Positions 1 to 9,764 of a stretch of DNA of 64,000 nucleotides are shown here, piece after piece (the first letter of the stretch is position 1; the number at the start of each line of letters is the position of its first letter). This DNA is from Promicromonospora iranensis (GTDB lineage Bacteria; Actinomycetota; Actinomycetes; Actinomycetales; Cellulomonadaceae): the NCBI RefSeq assembly GCF_028994805.1, contig NZ_JAJQQP010000014.1, positions 62,001 to 126,000 on the forward strand. Direction: 5' to 3'. Under the pieces are notes generated by a model. It was not told where the DNA came from, ran no database searches, and saw only the letters and a program-made list of their open reading frames with translations. Made by a program: the position numbers and the translations under genes.

Positions 1-65
1 TCTCCACGGCATCCGGCAAATCCCCACGGCGCCGCCAGACCCCGAAGCCCACGAACTCGGGTCCG

Positions 66-1994
66 GTGAAGGGACATACGTCGAGCGACGGCGCCTCCCC
101 GCGCGCCTGGGACGGACGCAGCAAGTTCCCGCACATCGGCGAGTACGGGTTCCTCTCGGACTGCGAGACCAACGCACTGATCGCACCGTCGGGCAGCGTC
201 GAGTGGATGTGCGTGCCCCGACCCGACTCACCCAGCATCTTCGCCAAGATCCTCGACCGGGGAGCCGGCTACTTCCGCGTGGGCCCGCACGGTGTGCGCG
301 TGCCCGTCGCGCGCCGCTACCTGCCCGGCACACTCATCCTCGAGACCACGTGGCAGACACCGACCGGCTGGCTCGTGGTGCGCGACGCGATGCTGATGGG
401 CCCGTGGCACGACCTCGAGTCGCGCTCGGGCACGCACCGCCGCACCCCCACCGACGACGACGCCGAGCACATCCTGATGCGCACCATCAAGTGCGTGTCG
501 GGCACGGTGGACCTCGAGGTCGTGTGCGAGCCACGCCCGGACTACGCGCGGGACGACGTGGACTGGGAATACGAGAACAGCGGGTACTCGTCGGTGGTGG
601 CCCGCATCGGCGACTCCAACCCCGACCTGTACCTGCGGTCCAGCCTGCGGTTCGGCCTGGAGGGCAAGCGGGCCACCGCGCGCACGCGCATGACGGAGGG
701 CGCGACGCACTTCGTCGCGATGTCGTGGGGCTCGCAGAGCGCGCCGACGACGTATGCGGGCGCCCTGGACGCGATGTGGCGCACCGAGCGGTTCTGGCGC
801 GACTGGATCACGCAGGGCGAGTTCCCGGACCACCCGTGGCGCGCCTACCTCCAGCGGTCGGCGCTCACCCTGAAGGGGCTCACCTACTCCCCCACGGGCG
901 CGCTGATCGCCGCCGCGACGACGTCCCTGCCCGAGACCCCGGGTGGCGAGCGCAACTGGGACTACCGGTACGCGTGGATCCGCGACTCGACGTTCGCGCT
1001 CTGGGGGCTCTACACGCTGGGCCTGGAGCGTGAGGCGAACGACTTCTTCGCGTTCATCCAGGACGTCTGCCGCGACAACCGGCAGCTCCAGATCATGTAC
1101 GGCGTGGGCGGCGAGGAGACCCTGGAGGAGTTCGAGCTGCCGCACCTGTCGGGCTACGAGGGCGCACAGCCCGTCCGGATCGGCAACGCCGCGTACGACC
1201 AGCGGCAGCACGACGTGTGGGGCGCGGTCCTGGACTCCGTGTGGCTGCACGCCAAGTCGCGTGACCAGCTCCCCGAGTCGCTGTGGCCCATCCTCAAGCG
1301 GCAGGTCGAGGAGGCGGCGAAGCACTGGCACGAGCCCGACCGGGGCATCTGGGAGGTGCGCGGCGAGCCGCAGCACTTCACCAGCTCCAAGCTCATGTGC
1401 TGGGTGGCGATGGACCGCGGCGCCAAGCTCGCCCGGCTGTACGACGAGCCCGACTACGCCCAGTCGTGGCAGAAGATCGCCGACGAGATCTCCGACGACA
1501 TCTGCACCAAGGGCGTGGACGAGCGCGGCGTCTTCACGCAGCGCTACGGCGACCCGGCGCTCGACGCCTCGCTCCTGCTCGTGCCGCTGCTGCGGTTCCT
1601 GCCGCCGGACGACCATCGCGTCAAGGCGACGGTGCTGGCGATCGCGGACGAGCTCACCGAGGACGGCCTGGTGCTGCGCTACCGCACCGAGGAGACCGAC
1701 GACGGCCTGCAGGGCGAGGAGGGCACCTTCACCATCTGCTCGTTCTGGCTCGTGTCGGCGCTGGTCGAGATCGGTGAGGTGGAGCGCGCCAAGGCGCTGT
1801 GCGAGCGGCTGCTCGGCTACGCGTCGTCGCTCAACCTCTACGCCGAGGAGATCGAGCCGGGCAGCGGCCGGCACCTGGGGAACTTCCCGCAGGCGTTCAC
1901 GCACCTGGCGCTGATCAACGCCGTGATGCACGTGATCAAGGCGGAGAACGGCGAGGCGGAGAAGGGCTACTTCGGAGTCACCCGCCCGGTCTGA
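66..1994 (+). CDS. Glycoside hydrolase family 15 protein (trehalase/glucoamylase type)
   Basis: Predicted cytoplasmic (alpha/alpha)6-barrel hydrolase of 642 residues that acts on alpha-linked glucosides; in actinobacteria this family includes trehalases. An N-terminal beta-sandwich (about 25-230, opening with IGEYGFLSDCETNALIAPSG) precedes the barrel. Barrel signatures are NWDYRYAWIRDSTF near 300 and WEVRG near 430, where Glu is the likely general acid. YAEEIEPGSGRHLGNFPQAF near 590 carries the likely base Glu. Length is normal for the family and there is no signal peptide. The start is a GTG at the first base; the upstream 65 bases are too short to exclude a slightly earlier start outside this view. 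The gene stands alone and is followed by a long hairpin. Trehalase versus glucoamylase cannot be decided from sequence alone. Confidence 0.9.
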   Translation: MKGHTSSDGASPRAWDGRSKFPHIGEYGFLSDCETNALIAPSGSVEWMCVPRPDSPSIFAKILDRGAGYFRVGPHGVRVPVARRYLPGTLILETTWQTPTGWLVVRDAMLMGPWHDLESRSGTHRRTPTDDDAEHILMRTIKCVSGTVDLEVVCEPRPDYARDDVDWEYENSGYSSVVARIGDSNPDLYLRSSLRFGLEGKRATARTRMTEGATHFVAMSWGSQSAPTTYAGALDAMWRTERFWRDWITQGEFPDHPWRAYLQRSALTLKGLTYSPTGALIAAATTSLPETPGGERNWDYRYAWIRDSTFALWGLYTLGLEREANDFFAFIQDVCRDNRQLQIMYGVGGEETLEEFELPHLSGYEGAQPVRIGNAAYDQRQHDVWGAVLDSVWLHAKSRDQLPESLWPILKRQVEEAAKHWHEPDRGIWEVRGEPQHFTSSKLMCWVAMDRGAKLARLYDEPDYAQSWQKIADEISDDICTKGVDERGVFTQRYGDPALDASLLLVPLLRFLPPDDHRVKATVLAIADELTEDGLVLRYRTEETDDGLQGEEGTFTICSFWLVSALVEIGEVERAKALCERLLGYASSLNLYAEEIEPGSGRHLGNFPQAFTHLALINAVMHVIKAENGEAEKGYFGVTRPV

Positions 1995-2031
1995 CCTCCC
2001 ACGCCCGCCCGATCCGGGTGGTCGACCTCGT

Positions 2032-2083
2032 CCCGGTGGTCGAGCTCGTCGAGACCCAGTTCTCGACGAGCTCGACCACCGGG
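2032..2083. repeat. 23-bp perfect inverted repeat, terminator or REP-like element
   Basis: Arms 2032-2054 and 2061-2083 are exact reverse complements around a 6-base loop. The core GGTGGTCGAGCTCGTCGAGA resembles intergenic palindromes that are abundant in Micrococcales genomes. It lies just after the GH15 stop. A partial copy of the core precedes it at 2019-2030. It probably acts as an intrinsic terminator for the GH15 gene, and may also be a dispersed repeat. Confidence 0.75.
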
Positions 2084-2141
2084 ATCTTTCGTTCGCCGCA
2101 CCCCCTTGCGCCGTTTGGCTAATGCGCGTAGCTTTTTGGCT

Positions 2142-3032
2142 ATGACGACCAGCCAGCGCGAACCGCTCGCCTTCCTGCCCCGGCCCGAGGGCAACATCGC
2201 CTACACCGACGCGGGGGCAGGCCCGCTCGTGGTCGCCGTCCCCGGCATGGGCGACCTCCGGTCCACGTACGACGACGTCGCACCCGCGCTCGTCGCCGCC
2301 GGCTACCGCGTGGTCGTGGCCGACCTGCGCGGCCACGGCGACTCGGACACCACGTTCCGCACGCACGGCGACGACGCCACCGGTTCGGACCTCGTCGCGC
2401 TCGTCGAGCACCTCGACGGCGGTCCGGCGGTGCTGGTCGGCAGCTCGATGGGCGCCTCCGCCGCCACATGGGCCGCCGCCGAGCGGCCCGACCTCGTACG
2501 CGGCCTGGTCCTGCTCGGCCCGTACCTGCGCCAGCCCGGCTCCCCGGGACTGCGCACGGTCATGGGCATCGTCTACCGTGTGCTGCTCGCGCGGCCGTGG
2601 GGCGCAGCGTTCTGGGGATCCTTCTACTCCTCGATCTCCAAGGGCCGCCGCTCGCCCCGGCACGCGGAGCACGTCGCCGCGATCCGCCGCAGCATGAGCG
2701 AGCCGGGCCGGCTGCGTTCCTTCCGCGACCTCGCGATCGCCCTCGACCACTCGGTCGTCGAGGCGCGGCTGCCCGCGGTCAAGGCCCCGGCTCTCGCAAT
2801 GGTCGGCGCTATCGACCCCGACTTCTCCGACCCCGCCGCGGAGCTCGCCTGGATCACCGGGGCGATCGACGCCCGCGGGGTCCTGGTCCCCGACGTCGGC
2901 CACTACCCCCAGCACCAGGCGCCCGACGTCGTCGTGCCCGCGGTCCTCGATTTCCTCGCCGCTCTCCCGGCCCCGCCGTCCGCTCCCGGCGATACCGCCG
3001 CACCGGCCGAGGACGGCGATCGACGTGCCTAG
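2142..3032 (+). CDS. Alpha/beta hydrolase
   Basis: Predicted soluble alpha/beta-hydrolase of 296 residues. It shows the oxyanion region VVAVPGMGDLRSTYDD near 27, VVVADLRGHGDSD near 65, and nucleophile elbow VGSSMGAS near 108, where Ser is the catalytic nucleophile. An acidic member lies near IDPDFSDP and a C-terminal His is in DVGHYPQHQ. The ATG at 2142 is preferred because the 12 upstream in-frame codons look non-coding. The stop overlaps the GTG start of the downstream TetR regulator by 8 bases, so the two genes and the following membrane protein form one operon. Substrate is unknown. Confidence 0.85.
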   Translation: MTTSQREPLAFLPRPEGNIAYTDAGAGPLVVAVPGMGDLRSTYDDVAPALVAAGYRVVVADLRGHGDSDTTFRTHGDDATGSDLVALVEHLDGGPAVLVGSSMGASAATWAAAERPDLVRGLVLLGPYLRQPGSPGLRTVMGIVYRVLLARPWGAAFWGSFYSSISKGRRSPRHAEHVAAIRRSMSEPGRLRSFRDLAIALDHSVVEARLPAVKAPALAMVGAIDPDFSDPAAELAWITGAIDARGVLVPDVGHYPQHQAPDVVVPAVLDFLAALPAPPSAPGDTAAPAEDGDRRA

Positions 3033-3651
3033 GGCGGGCCTGTCCCCTGACGCCGTCGTGCGCCTGGCGGTCGAGGTGGTGGACGCGGGCGGGCCCACCG
3101 GCTTCGCCGACCTGACGCTCGCGAAGGTCGCCGCGAAGGCCGGTGTCGCCGCCCCCAGCCTCTACAAGCACGTGGGGTCGCTGGCGGACCTGCGCCGCGA
3201 GGTCACGCTGATCGCCGTCCGCGACCTCACGGCCGCCGCGTCGTCGGCGACCGTGGGCCGCGCCGGTGCCGACGCGCTCCGCGCACTGGCCGGAGCCTGG
3301 CGCGACTACGCCCACGCCCACCCCGGTCGATATGCGGCCACACAGATCGGCGCCGACCCGGACAACCCCGCCGACGCCCGGCTCCGGGAGGTGGGCACGG
3401 AGAGCGTCCAGGTGGTCGTCGCCGTCCTGCGCGGCTTCGGACTGCCGGACGACCGGGTGATCGACGCCGTCCGCGCGGTCCGCGCCGGCGTGCACGGCTT
3501 CGTGACCCTCGAGCTCGGCGGTGGCTACCGCATGCGGGAGGACGTCGACCAGAGCTTCGCCGTGCTGCTCGACATGCTCGTCGCGGGCGTCACCGCACTC
3601 AGCACCCCCGGGTCCGCACCGGTACGCGACACCACGGGGAGCCACCGATGA
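3025..3651 (+). CDS. TetR-family transcriptional regulator with WHG-type C-terminal domain
   Basis: A 208-residue repressor. The N-terminal helix-turn-helix spans about 8-55 (LTLAKVAAKAGVAAPSLYKHVGS), with the usual SLYKHV recognition helix. The C-terminal part (about 75-195) matches the TetR WHG ligand-binding type, with HPGRYAATQ and GVHGFVTLE. It is translationally coupled on both sides: 8 bases overlap with the hydrolase and ATGA overlap with the following membrane gene. Local autoregulation of this three-gene operon is the simplest inference. The ligand is not predictable. Confidence 0.88.
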   Translation: MPRAGLSPDAVVRLAVEVVDAGGPTGFADLTLAKVAAKAGVAAPSLYKHVGSLADLRREVTLIAVRDLTAAASSATVGRAGADALRALAGAWRDYAHAHPGRYAATQIGADPDNPADARLREVGTESVQVVVAVLRGFGLPDDRVIDAVRAVRAGVHGFVTLELGGGYRMREDVDQSFAVLLDMLVAGVTALSTPGSAPVRDTTGSHR

Positions 3652-4325
3652 CCGCTGCCCGCTGGACCCCGGCCGCCTTCGTGACGGCCGGCCTGGTCTT
3701 TCTCCTCTTCCCGCTGCTGCGGCCGTGGCCCGACGAGACCGCCGCCACCACCGAGCTCGCCACGGCGTTCGCGTCCGACCGCTGGGTCGTGGCGCACCTG
3801 TTCGGCATCCTCGGCCTCGGGCTCCTCGCCCCGGCACTGCTGGGCCTGCGGACGATCCTCGCCCAGGCGGGTCCGGCCGACGACGGCGGTGCCGGTACTG
3901 GGCCCGGGGCAGGCGTCGGCACCGCGACCTGGGCGCTCGTCACGGCATGGGTCGGCGCCGGGTGCGCGGCGCTCTACTTCGGTGCCGAGATCTTCGGCAT
4001 CCGCACCATCGCGGAAGCCGCGCTGCGTGACGACGACCTCGGGCTGCTCGCCGACGTCGAGGTGCTGCGCATGCAACCGTGGGCCGTCACGTTGTTCGCC
4101 GCGGGCCTGCTGCTGCTCGCGGTGGCGGGCGTGCTTGTCGCCGTCGCCCTGTGGCGCTCCGGCGCACGACCGAGGTGGGCCGGTGTGCCGCTGGCGGCTG
4201 GCCTGGTGCTCCTGCTCCCTCAGTTCTTCGGCGGCCCGGAGCTACGGATCACGCACGGGGTCCTCGTCGCCGCGGGATGCGTGCTGGTCGCCGTGGCGGC
4301 ACGCTCCCGAGCTGGTCGCGGATAG
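3648..4325 (+). CDS. Six-helix integral membrane protein of unknown function
   Basis: A 225-residue protein with about six hydrophobic segments, near residues 10-27, 45-66, 92-115, 143-167, 175-192 and 198-216. No transporter or enzyme motif is recognised; the layout resembles DUF4386-like hypothetical membrane proteins. It starts with an ATG that overlaps the TetR stop (ATGA), so it is the last gene of the hydrolase-TetR operon and probably a regulated target. A strong hairpin follows directly. Confidence 0.75.
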   Translation: MTAARWTPAAFVTAGLVFLLFPLLRPWPDETAATTELATAFASDRWVVAHLFGILGLGLLAPALLGLRTILAQAGPADDGGAGTGPGAGVGTATWALVTAWVGAGCAALYFGAEIFGIRTIAEAALRDDDLGLLADVEVLRMQPWAVTLFAAGLLLLAVAGVLVAVALWRSGARPRWAGVPLAAGLVLLLPQFFGGPELRITHGVLVAAGCVLVAVAARSRAGRG

Positions 4326-4340
4326 CCCCGCCGCATACGA

Positions 4341-4380
4341 CGACGGCCCGGCCCCCTCCGAAGAGGGTGCCGGGCCGTCG
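4341..4380. terminator. Bidirectional terminator between convergent genes
   Basis: Arms CGACGGCCCGGC (4341-4352) and GCCGGGCCGTCG (4369-4380) pair exactly, with an inner CCCTC/GAGGG extension. It separates the membrane-protein gene (+) from the Bax1-I gene (-) and can serve both. Confidence 0.8.
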
Positions 4381-4397
4381 CTGGTGCAAGCGGTGGG

Positions 4398-5300
4398 TCA
4401 GTCGCCGCTGAAGAGGCTCTGCAGGATCGTCAGCAGCCGCAGCAGCTCGATGTACAGCCAGATCAGCGTCACCAGCAGACCGAAGGCCGCCGCCCACGCC
4501 ATCTTGGCGGGCGCCCCGCCCTCGACCCCACGCTTGATGGAATCGAAGTCCAGGATCAGCATCATGGCCGCCAGGCCGACGGCCACGACGCCCACGACGA
4601 CGCCGAGCCAGCCGTTCCGCATGCCCCAGCCGTCCAGCACGCCGAACATCACGAGGCCGAAGTTGACCAGCGAGAACACGGCGTAACCGGTGACCGCGAT
4701 CAGCAGCCAGCGCGTGAACTTGGGCGTCACCCGCACGCGACCGCTCTTGAACAGGAACAGCGCGGCGGCGAAGGTCGCGATGGTGCCCAGAATTGCCTGC
4801 GGCACCACGCCGTTCGCCATCGACTCCATGACCTTCGAGATGCCGCCGACGAAGGCGCCCTCGAAGACCGTGTAGGCGAGGATGAGCGCCGGGCTCGGGT
4901 TCTTCTTGAAGGCGTTCACGAGGCCGAGGACGAGACCGCCGACCATGCCGGCGATCATCACCAGCATCAGCATCGGGGCAGGCACCAACGTCCACGTCGC
5001 CGCGGCCACCACAACCAGGAGGGCGAGCAGCCCGCCGGTCTTGATGATCACGTCGTCGTAGGTCATGCGCCTGGTGTCCGCCGTGGTGGCGGACGGCGAC
5101 TGGTACATCGCGTCGAGGTCCGACGCGTCGACCGGCTGCTGACCCGCGCCGTACCGGCCGTACTGGCCAGGCTGCGGCGGAGTGCCATATGCGGGACTCT
5201 GGTTGGGATAGGTGGCGGTGCCGCCGCGCCGTGCGCCAGCTGCACCGGTGCGACGGGGCTCACCGAAGACGTCGCTTCTCGAAAAGACGGGGTTGCTCAT
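4398..5300 (-). CDS. Bax inhibitor-1/YccA family membrane protein
   Basis: A 300-residue multi-pass membrane protein of the Bax1-I (YccA/TMBIM) family. A cytoplasmic Pro/Gly/Tyr-rich N-terminus (about 1-80) precedes about seven transmembrane helices. The family hallmark is the acidic-flanked last part, with LILDFDSIKRGVEGGAP near 240 and a terminal helix LIWLYIELLRLLTIL. Family members are calcium-leak or stress-response membrane proteins; the specific role in actinobacteria is not established. Starts at an ATG with a strong GGAGGAG site 6 bases upstream. Monocistronic. Confidence 0.9.
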   Translation of the reverse strand: MSNPVFSRSDVFGEPRRTGAAGARRGGTATYPNQSPAYGTPPQPGQYGRYGAGQQPVDASDLDAMYQSPSATTADTRRMTYDDVIIKTGGLLALLVVVAAATWTLVPAPMLMLVMIAGMVGGLVLGLVNAFKKNPSPALILAYTVFEGAFVGGISKVMESMANGVVPQAILGTIATFAAALFLFKSGRVRVTPKFTRWLLIAVTGYAVFSLVNFGLVMFGVLDGWGMRNGWLGVVVGVVAVGLAAMMLILDFDSIKRGVEGGAPAKMAWAAAFGLLVTLIWLYIELLRLLTILQSLFSGD

Positions 5301-5522
5301 CTGCTCCTCCTGGTCTGTCTGACCATCCTAGGGAACGCTGGGAAGGCCTCAGGAGTTCCCGGGTCATACCTTTGGATGAACTGAGTCCGACCTAAGGATG
5401 ATCAGTGCCTGTTATGGGTGCGGCGGGCGCCGTCGGCTCCCTAGGCTCATAGCAACCAGTCTTGTCGTGACCGACCAGTGACCGCAGAGGTCACCCCGGC
5501 GTGCCAGATGGAAGGGCAAGTG

Positions 5523-6476
5523 ATGATCGAGGCCAGAGGCCTGACGAAGAGGTACGGCTCGAAGACAGCCGTGGACGGTGTCACGTTCACCGTGCAGCCG
5601 GGCCAGGTGACGGGCTTCCTGGGCCCGAACGGCGCCGGCAAGTCGACCACCATGCGCATGATCGTGGGGCTGGACCGGCCGACGGCCGGGACGGTCACCG
5701 TGAACGGAAAGCCGTACGCCGCGCACCGGCGTCCGCTCGCCGAGGTGGGCGCGCTGCTGGACGCCAAGGCCGTGCACACCGGGCGGACCGCACGCAACCA
5801 CCTGCTCGCCATGGCAGCCACCCATGGCATCCCGACCAAGCGGGTCGACGAGGTGATCGAACTCACAGGCTTGCGACCCGTCGCGACCAAGCGGGTCGGC
5901 GGTTTCTCGCTCGGCATGGGCCAGCGCCTCGGTATCGCGGCTGCCCTGCTCGGCGACCCGCGCACGCTGATCCTCGACGAGCCCGTCAACGGGCTCGACC
6001 CCGAGGGCGTGCTGTGGGTCCGCAACATCGCGAAGTACCTGGCGTCAGAGGGCCGCACGGTCTTCCTGTCCAGCCACCTGATGAGCGAGGTCGCGCTCAC
6101 GGCCGACCACGTGCTCGTCATCGGCAAGGGCCGCATCCTCGCCGACGCCCCGGTCTCCGAGATCGTCGACGGCGCCGAGCGCAAGCTCGTGCGGGTCCGG
6201 TCGCCGCAGGCCACGGAGCTCGCGGAGCTCCTCAAGGCGCAGGACGCCCAGGTGGACGGCGTCGAGCCGGGCCTGCTGGAGGTCCGCGGCAGCACCGCGG
6301 CCGCAGTCGGCGAGCTCGCCGCCCTGTCGAGGATCGTGCTCCACGAGCTCACGCCCGTGGCGTCCACGCTCGAAGAGGCGTACATGTCACTGACCGCCGA
6401 CTCGGTGGAGTACCAGTCCGAGGGCATCGCGGGCCACGCGGGCACGCAGTCCGATCTTGAGGGGAGCAAGGCATGA
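5523..6476 (+). CDS. ABC-2 transporter ATP-binding protein
   Basis: A 317-residue nucleotide-binding domain. Walker A is GPNGAGKST near 38, the signature is FSLGMGQRLG near 128, and Walker B is LILDEP near 148, followed by GLDPEGV. The switch His is in FLSSHLMSE. The ATG at 5523 follows GAAGGGCAAGTG and begins the conserved MIEARGLTKRYG; an in-frame GTG 45 bases upstream is less likely. Its stop overlaps the permease start (ATGA), so the pair is one ABC-2 exporter. This subtype resembles drug or bacitracin-type exporters, but no substrate can be named. Confidence 0.92.
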   Translation: MIEARGLTKRYGSKTAVDGVTFTVQPGQVTGFLGPNGAGKSTTMRMIVGLDRPTAGTVTVNGKPYAAHRRPLAEVGALLDAKAVHTGRTARNHLLAMAATHGIPTKRVDEVIELTGLRPVATKRVGGFSLGMGQRLGIAAALLGDPRTLILDEPVNGLDPEGVLWVRNIAKYLASEGRTVFLSSHLMSEVALTADHVLVIGKGRILADAPVSEIVDGAERKLVRVRSPQATELAELLKAQDAQVDGVEPGLLEVRGSTAAAVGELAALSRIVLHELTPVASTLEEAYMSLTADSVEYQSEGIAGHAGTQSDLEGSKA

Positions 6477-7360
6477 GCGCCACGGTCACCGCCCCGGCAG
6501 GCGGACCTGCGCCGGGCACGACGGCGGGGTCCACCCCCGTGCAGAACGTCACCTTCTGGCGCGTGCTGCGCTCCGAGTGGATCAAGCTGTGGACGCTGCG
6601 CTCGACGTGGTGGACGCTCGCCTCGACGGTCGTGGTCATCGTCGGCTTCGCGCTCATGATGGCCCTCATCGTGCAGCTCGTCGGGAACGAGATGGAGGGC
6701 GCTGCGCCGGAGGACCAGGCCGCCATGGGCGGCATGCTCGGCGGGACGATGGTCGTGAGCGCCGGCTTCGAGATGGCGGCCCTCGTGGTCGCGGTGCTCG
6801 GTGCCCTGATGATCACCGGTGAGTACTCCACGGGGATGATCCGTTCGACGTTCGCGGCGGTTCCCGGCCGCCTCTCGGCGTTCTTCGGCAAGGCAGTGGT
6901 ACTGGCGCTCGTGACGGCGGTGCTCATCACCGTCTCGCTCGCCCTGAGCTGGCTCGTCACCTATCCGCTCCTGAACTCGAACGACGCCACGGTGGACTTC
7001 GGCGACAGCGCTCAGGTCCGGTCGCTGTTCGGCACGGTGCTGTACGTGGTGCTCGTAGCGCTCTTCGCGCTGGGGCTCGGCGCCCTGCTGCGGCACACGG
7101 CGGGTGCGATCTTCACGGTGGTCGCGATCTTCCTCGTGATCCCGACGATCGTCCAGATCGCCACCTTCGCAGCGTCCCAGCTGGAGTGGGTGGGCACGGT
7201 GAACAAGCTCCTGCCCAGCGTGGCCGGTGCGCAGATCACACCGAACGCCGGCGCGTTCCCCGACGTGCTCGACCCGTGGGTGGGCATCAGCGTCCTCGCC
7301 GGCTACACGGTGCTGGTGCTGGCCGGCGCGGCGGCGCGCCTCAAGCTCCAGGACGCGTAG
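6473..7360 (+). CDS. ABC-2 transporter permease
   Basis: A 295-residue permease. A cytoplasmic N-terminal stretch carries the typical VTFWRVLRSEWIKLWTLRST motif near 24-43. About six membrane helices follow (near 50, 105, 145, 180, 208 and 270). It is translationally coupled to the ATPase by a 4-base overlap. Together they form a homodimeric or heterodimeric exporter whose cargo is unknown. A GC-rich hairpin follows the stop. Confidence 0.9.
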   Translation: MSATVTAPAGGPAPGTTAGSTPVQNVTFWRVLRSEWIKLWTLRSTWWTLASTVVVIVGFALMMALIVQLVGNEMEGAAPEDQAAMGGMLGGTMVVSAGFEMAALVVAVLGALMITGEYSTGMIRSTFAAVPGRLSAFFGKAVVLALVTAVLITVSLALSWLVTYPLLNSNDATVDFGDSAQVRSLFGTVLYVVLVALFALGLGALLRHTAGAIFTVVAIFLVIPTIVQIATFAASQLEWVGTVNKLLPSVAGAQITPNAGAFPDVLDPWVGISVLAGYTVLVLAGAAARLKLQDA

Positions 7361-7371
7361 CGCATCTGGCC

Positions 7372-7430
7372 TCGGCCCCGTGGCCTGCACCACCGCCCCT
7401 CGGGACGGACCGTGCGGGCCACGGGGCCGA
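7372..7430. terminator. Hairpin after the ABC-2 exporter operon
   Basis: Arms TCGGCCCCGTGGCC (7372-7385) and GGCCACGGGGCCGA (7417-7430) are exact complements with a 31-base loop that can itself fold. It begins 11 bases after the permease stop, so it fits a terminator. Confidence 0.7.
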
Positions 7431-7529
7431 CGCGTTCCGGTCGCACGCCGCCGCACGCTGCGCCATCGTGGATCTGCGGACCTGAAGAAGCCGGGCCGCG
7501 ATCCTGAGCTCCCGATCGGAGGGCGCACC

Positions 7530-9581
7530 ATGGCGCGCGACAGGAACCCCGTCACCCACGAACCAGACCTCCACGCCCAGGAGGGCGACCGCCTGACGAC
7601 GGCGCAGGGCGTCGGTGTGGACGACACCGACCATTCCCTCACCGCTGGTCCCCGCGGCCCTGTGCTGCTCGAGGACCGTCACCTGCGCGAGAAGATCACG
7701 CACTTCGACCACGAGCGGATACCCGAGCGTGTGGTCCATGCCCGTGGCGCCGGTGCGCACGGCGTCTTCCGCGCGTACGGCAACGCGGCATCCGTGACGA
7801 AGGCCGCCTTCCTGGCCACGCCCGACGAGGAGACCGAGGTCTTCGTCCGGTTCTCCACGGTGCTCGGCTCCCGCGGTTCCGCGGACACGGTGCGTGACGT
7901 GCGAGGCTTCGCCACCAAGTTCCACACCCGCGAGGGCACCTTCGACCTGGTGGGCAACGACTTCCCGGTGTTCTTCATCCAGGACGCCGTGAAGTTCCCC
8001 GACATCATCCATGCGGGCAAGCCGGAGCCCGACCGGGAGATCCCGCAGGCTCAGAGCGCGCACGACACCTTCTGGGACTTCATCGGGTCCCACACGGAGT
8101 CCACGCACATGGCGATGTGGGCGATGTCGGACCGCGGCATCCCGCGCAGCTACCGCACGATGGAGGGGTTCGGCGTCCACACGTTCCGGATGGAGGCGGC
8201 CGACGGCTCGACGTCGCTCGTCAAGTTCCACTGGAAGCCCGTGCTGGGCGTGCACTCCCAGGTGTGGGAGGAAGCGCAGATCACCCAGGGCGCCGACCCG
8301 GACTTCCACCGCCGCGACCTCTACGACGCCATCGCGGCAGGCGCGTTCCCGCAGTGGGAGCTCGGGCTGCAGATCATGCCCGACTCCCCGGACGAGATGT
8401 TCGAGGGCATCGACCTGCTGGACCCCACCAAGATCGTGCCGGAGGAGATCTGCCCGGTGCAGACCGTCGGCCTCCTGACCCTCACCGAGGCCCCGGAGAA
8501 CTTCTTCGCCGAGACGGAGCAGGTGGCGTTCCACGTGGATCACGTGGTGCCCGGGATCCAGGTCACCAACGACCCGCTCATGCAGGGCCGCCTGTTCTCC
8601 TACCTGGACACGCAGCTCACGCGGCTCGGCGGCCCGAACTTCGCCCAGCTGCCGGTGAACCGCCCCCGCGCGGCGGTGAACGACATGTTCCGTGACGGCA
8701 TGCACCAGCAGGCCGTGCACAGGGGTGTCGTGACCTACAAGCCGAACCAGATCGACGACGACCGTCCGGTGACCGAGCCCGACGGTGACGGCGTGTTCGT
8801 CACGCTCCCGACGCCCGTCTCGGGCGAGAAGGGCCGCCACCACCCGGTGTCGTTCACCGACCACTTCAGCCAGGCCCGCATGTTCTGGCTGTCGCTGACA
8901 CCGGTGGAGCAGGCGCACGAGGTCGAGGCGTTCACGTTCGAGCTCGGCAAGTGCCTGCGCCAGGAGGTCAAGGAGCGCGTGCTCAAGTCGCTCGCCCGCG
9001 TCGACTCCGACCTGGTCCGGCGGGTGGCGGCCGGGCTCGGGCTCCCCGTCCCCGAGGGGGAGGTGCCCGACGGCGTCGTGCCGTCCCCCGCGCTGTCCCA
9101 GATCCCGGCCGAGCCCGGTCGCGTGGACGGTCGGGTGGTCGGGGTCCTGGTGGCCGAGGGCGGCGACCTGACGCCGGTCTCCGACCTCCGGACCGCCTAC
9201 GCCGACGAGAACGTGGTGGTCCGCGCGATCGCCGCGCACGGCGGAGAGGTCTCGGGCAGCTCTGCGGAGACGGAGACGGTGGAGCGCACGCTGCTCACCA
9301 CCCGTTCAGTGGAGTACGACGCCGTCGTGGTCGCCCCCGGCGTCGTCGGCAGCGCCCTGGCCGCGGAGCCGCGCACCGCCGTCCTGCTCCTGGAGGCGTT
9401 CCGGCACGGGAAGGCGATGGTCGCCCTCGGCGACGGCGCCGACCTGCTCACCAGCTCCGGCGTCGACACCGCGGCGCCCGGTGTGCTGACCTGCGACGGC
9501 GTGCGGGACTGCGTGCAGCCGCTGCGGGACGCGCTCGGGATGCACCGGTCCTGGGAGCGGCTGGCCATGTTCGCGGGGTGA
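7530..9581 (+). CDS. katE: Large-subunit catalase (clade 2, KatE/HPII-like)
   Basis: A 683-residue haem catalase that converts hydrogen peroxide to water and oxygen in the cytoplasm. The distal His is in [12 protein letters not shown] near 70, the distal Asn in VGNDFPVFF near 141, and the proximal haem Tyr in [12 protein letters not shown] near 357. The length and the C-terminal flavodoxin/DJ-1-like domain (about 535-680, with [14 protein letters not shown] and YDAVVVAPG) mark it as a large-subunit enzyme rather than the about 500-residue clade 3 form. ATG at 7530 follows GGAGGG at good spacing; the open frame continues upstream but without catalase-like sequence. Monocistronic. Confidence 0.95.
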   Translation: MARDRNPVTHEPDLHAQEGDRLTTAQGVGVDDTDHSLTAGPRGPVLLEDRHLREKITHFDHERIPERVVHARGAGAHGVFRAYGNAASVTKAAFLATPDEETEVFVRFSTVLGSRGSADTVRDVRGFATKFHTREGTFDLVGNDFPVFFIQDAVKFPDIIHAGKPEPDREIPQAQSAHDTFWDFIGSHTESTHMAMWAMSDRGIPRSYRTMEGFGVHTFRMEAADGSTSLVKFHWKPVLGVHSQVWEEAQITQGADPDFHRRDLYDAIAAGAFPQWELGLQIMPDSPDEMFEGIDLLDPTKIVPEEICPVQTVGLLTLTEAPENFFAETEQVAFHVDHVVPGIQVTNDPLMQGRLFSYLDTQLTRLGGPNFAQLPVNRPRAAVNDMFRDGMHQQAVHRGVVTYKPNQIDDDRPVTEPDGDGVFVTLPTPVSGEKGRHHPVSFTDHFSQARMFWLSLTPVEQAHEVEAFTFELGKCLRQEVKERVLKSLARVDSDLVRRVAAGLGLPVPEGEVPDGVVPSPALSQIPAEPGRVDGRVVGVLVAEGGDLTPVSDLRTAYADENVVVRAIAAHGGEVSGSSAETETVERTLLTTRSVEYDAVVVAPGVVGSALAAEPRTAVLLLEAFRHGKAMVALGDGADLLTSSGVDTAAPGVLTCDGVRDCVQPLRDALGMHRSWERLAMFAG

Positions 9582-9665
9582 GCCGGGTTGCCGGTGGGGT
9601 CCGCGGGCCGGGAGCCGTCGGCCGGGCGGGCGGTTCCAGCAAAGTCGCAGTGACCGCGCGATGTC

Positions 9666-9698
9666 CAAAGACTTGGTTGCAAAGAATACCTTGCAAAG
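9666..9698 (+). promoter_or_regulatory. Three direct CAAAG(A) repeats at 14-base spacing
   Basis: CAAAG occurs at 9666, 9680 and 9694, each 14 bases apart; the last two are within the exact 9-mer TTGCAAAGA (9677-9685 and 9691-9699). The array lies about 70 bases upstream of the small 71-aa gene and 350 bases upstream of the ArsR-type regulator. Regular phasing suggests an operator, perhaps for that regulator; this is inference. Confidence 0.55.
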
Positions 9699-9764
9699 AG
9701 TTATTGGCGTGCGTAGGGTGGCAACACGCGCCACCCCACCCAGCCCCGCAGTCAGGAGATCGCG

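Noticed and set aside
228-3098. Very long minus-strand open frame antisense to the GH15 and hydrolase genes
   Set aside because: High-GC shadow frame of Arg/Gly/Asp/Val/His composition; the plus-strand genes carry recognisable families.
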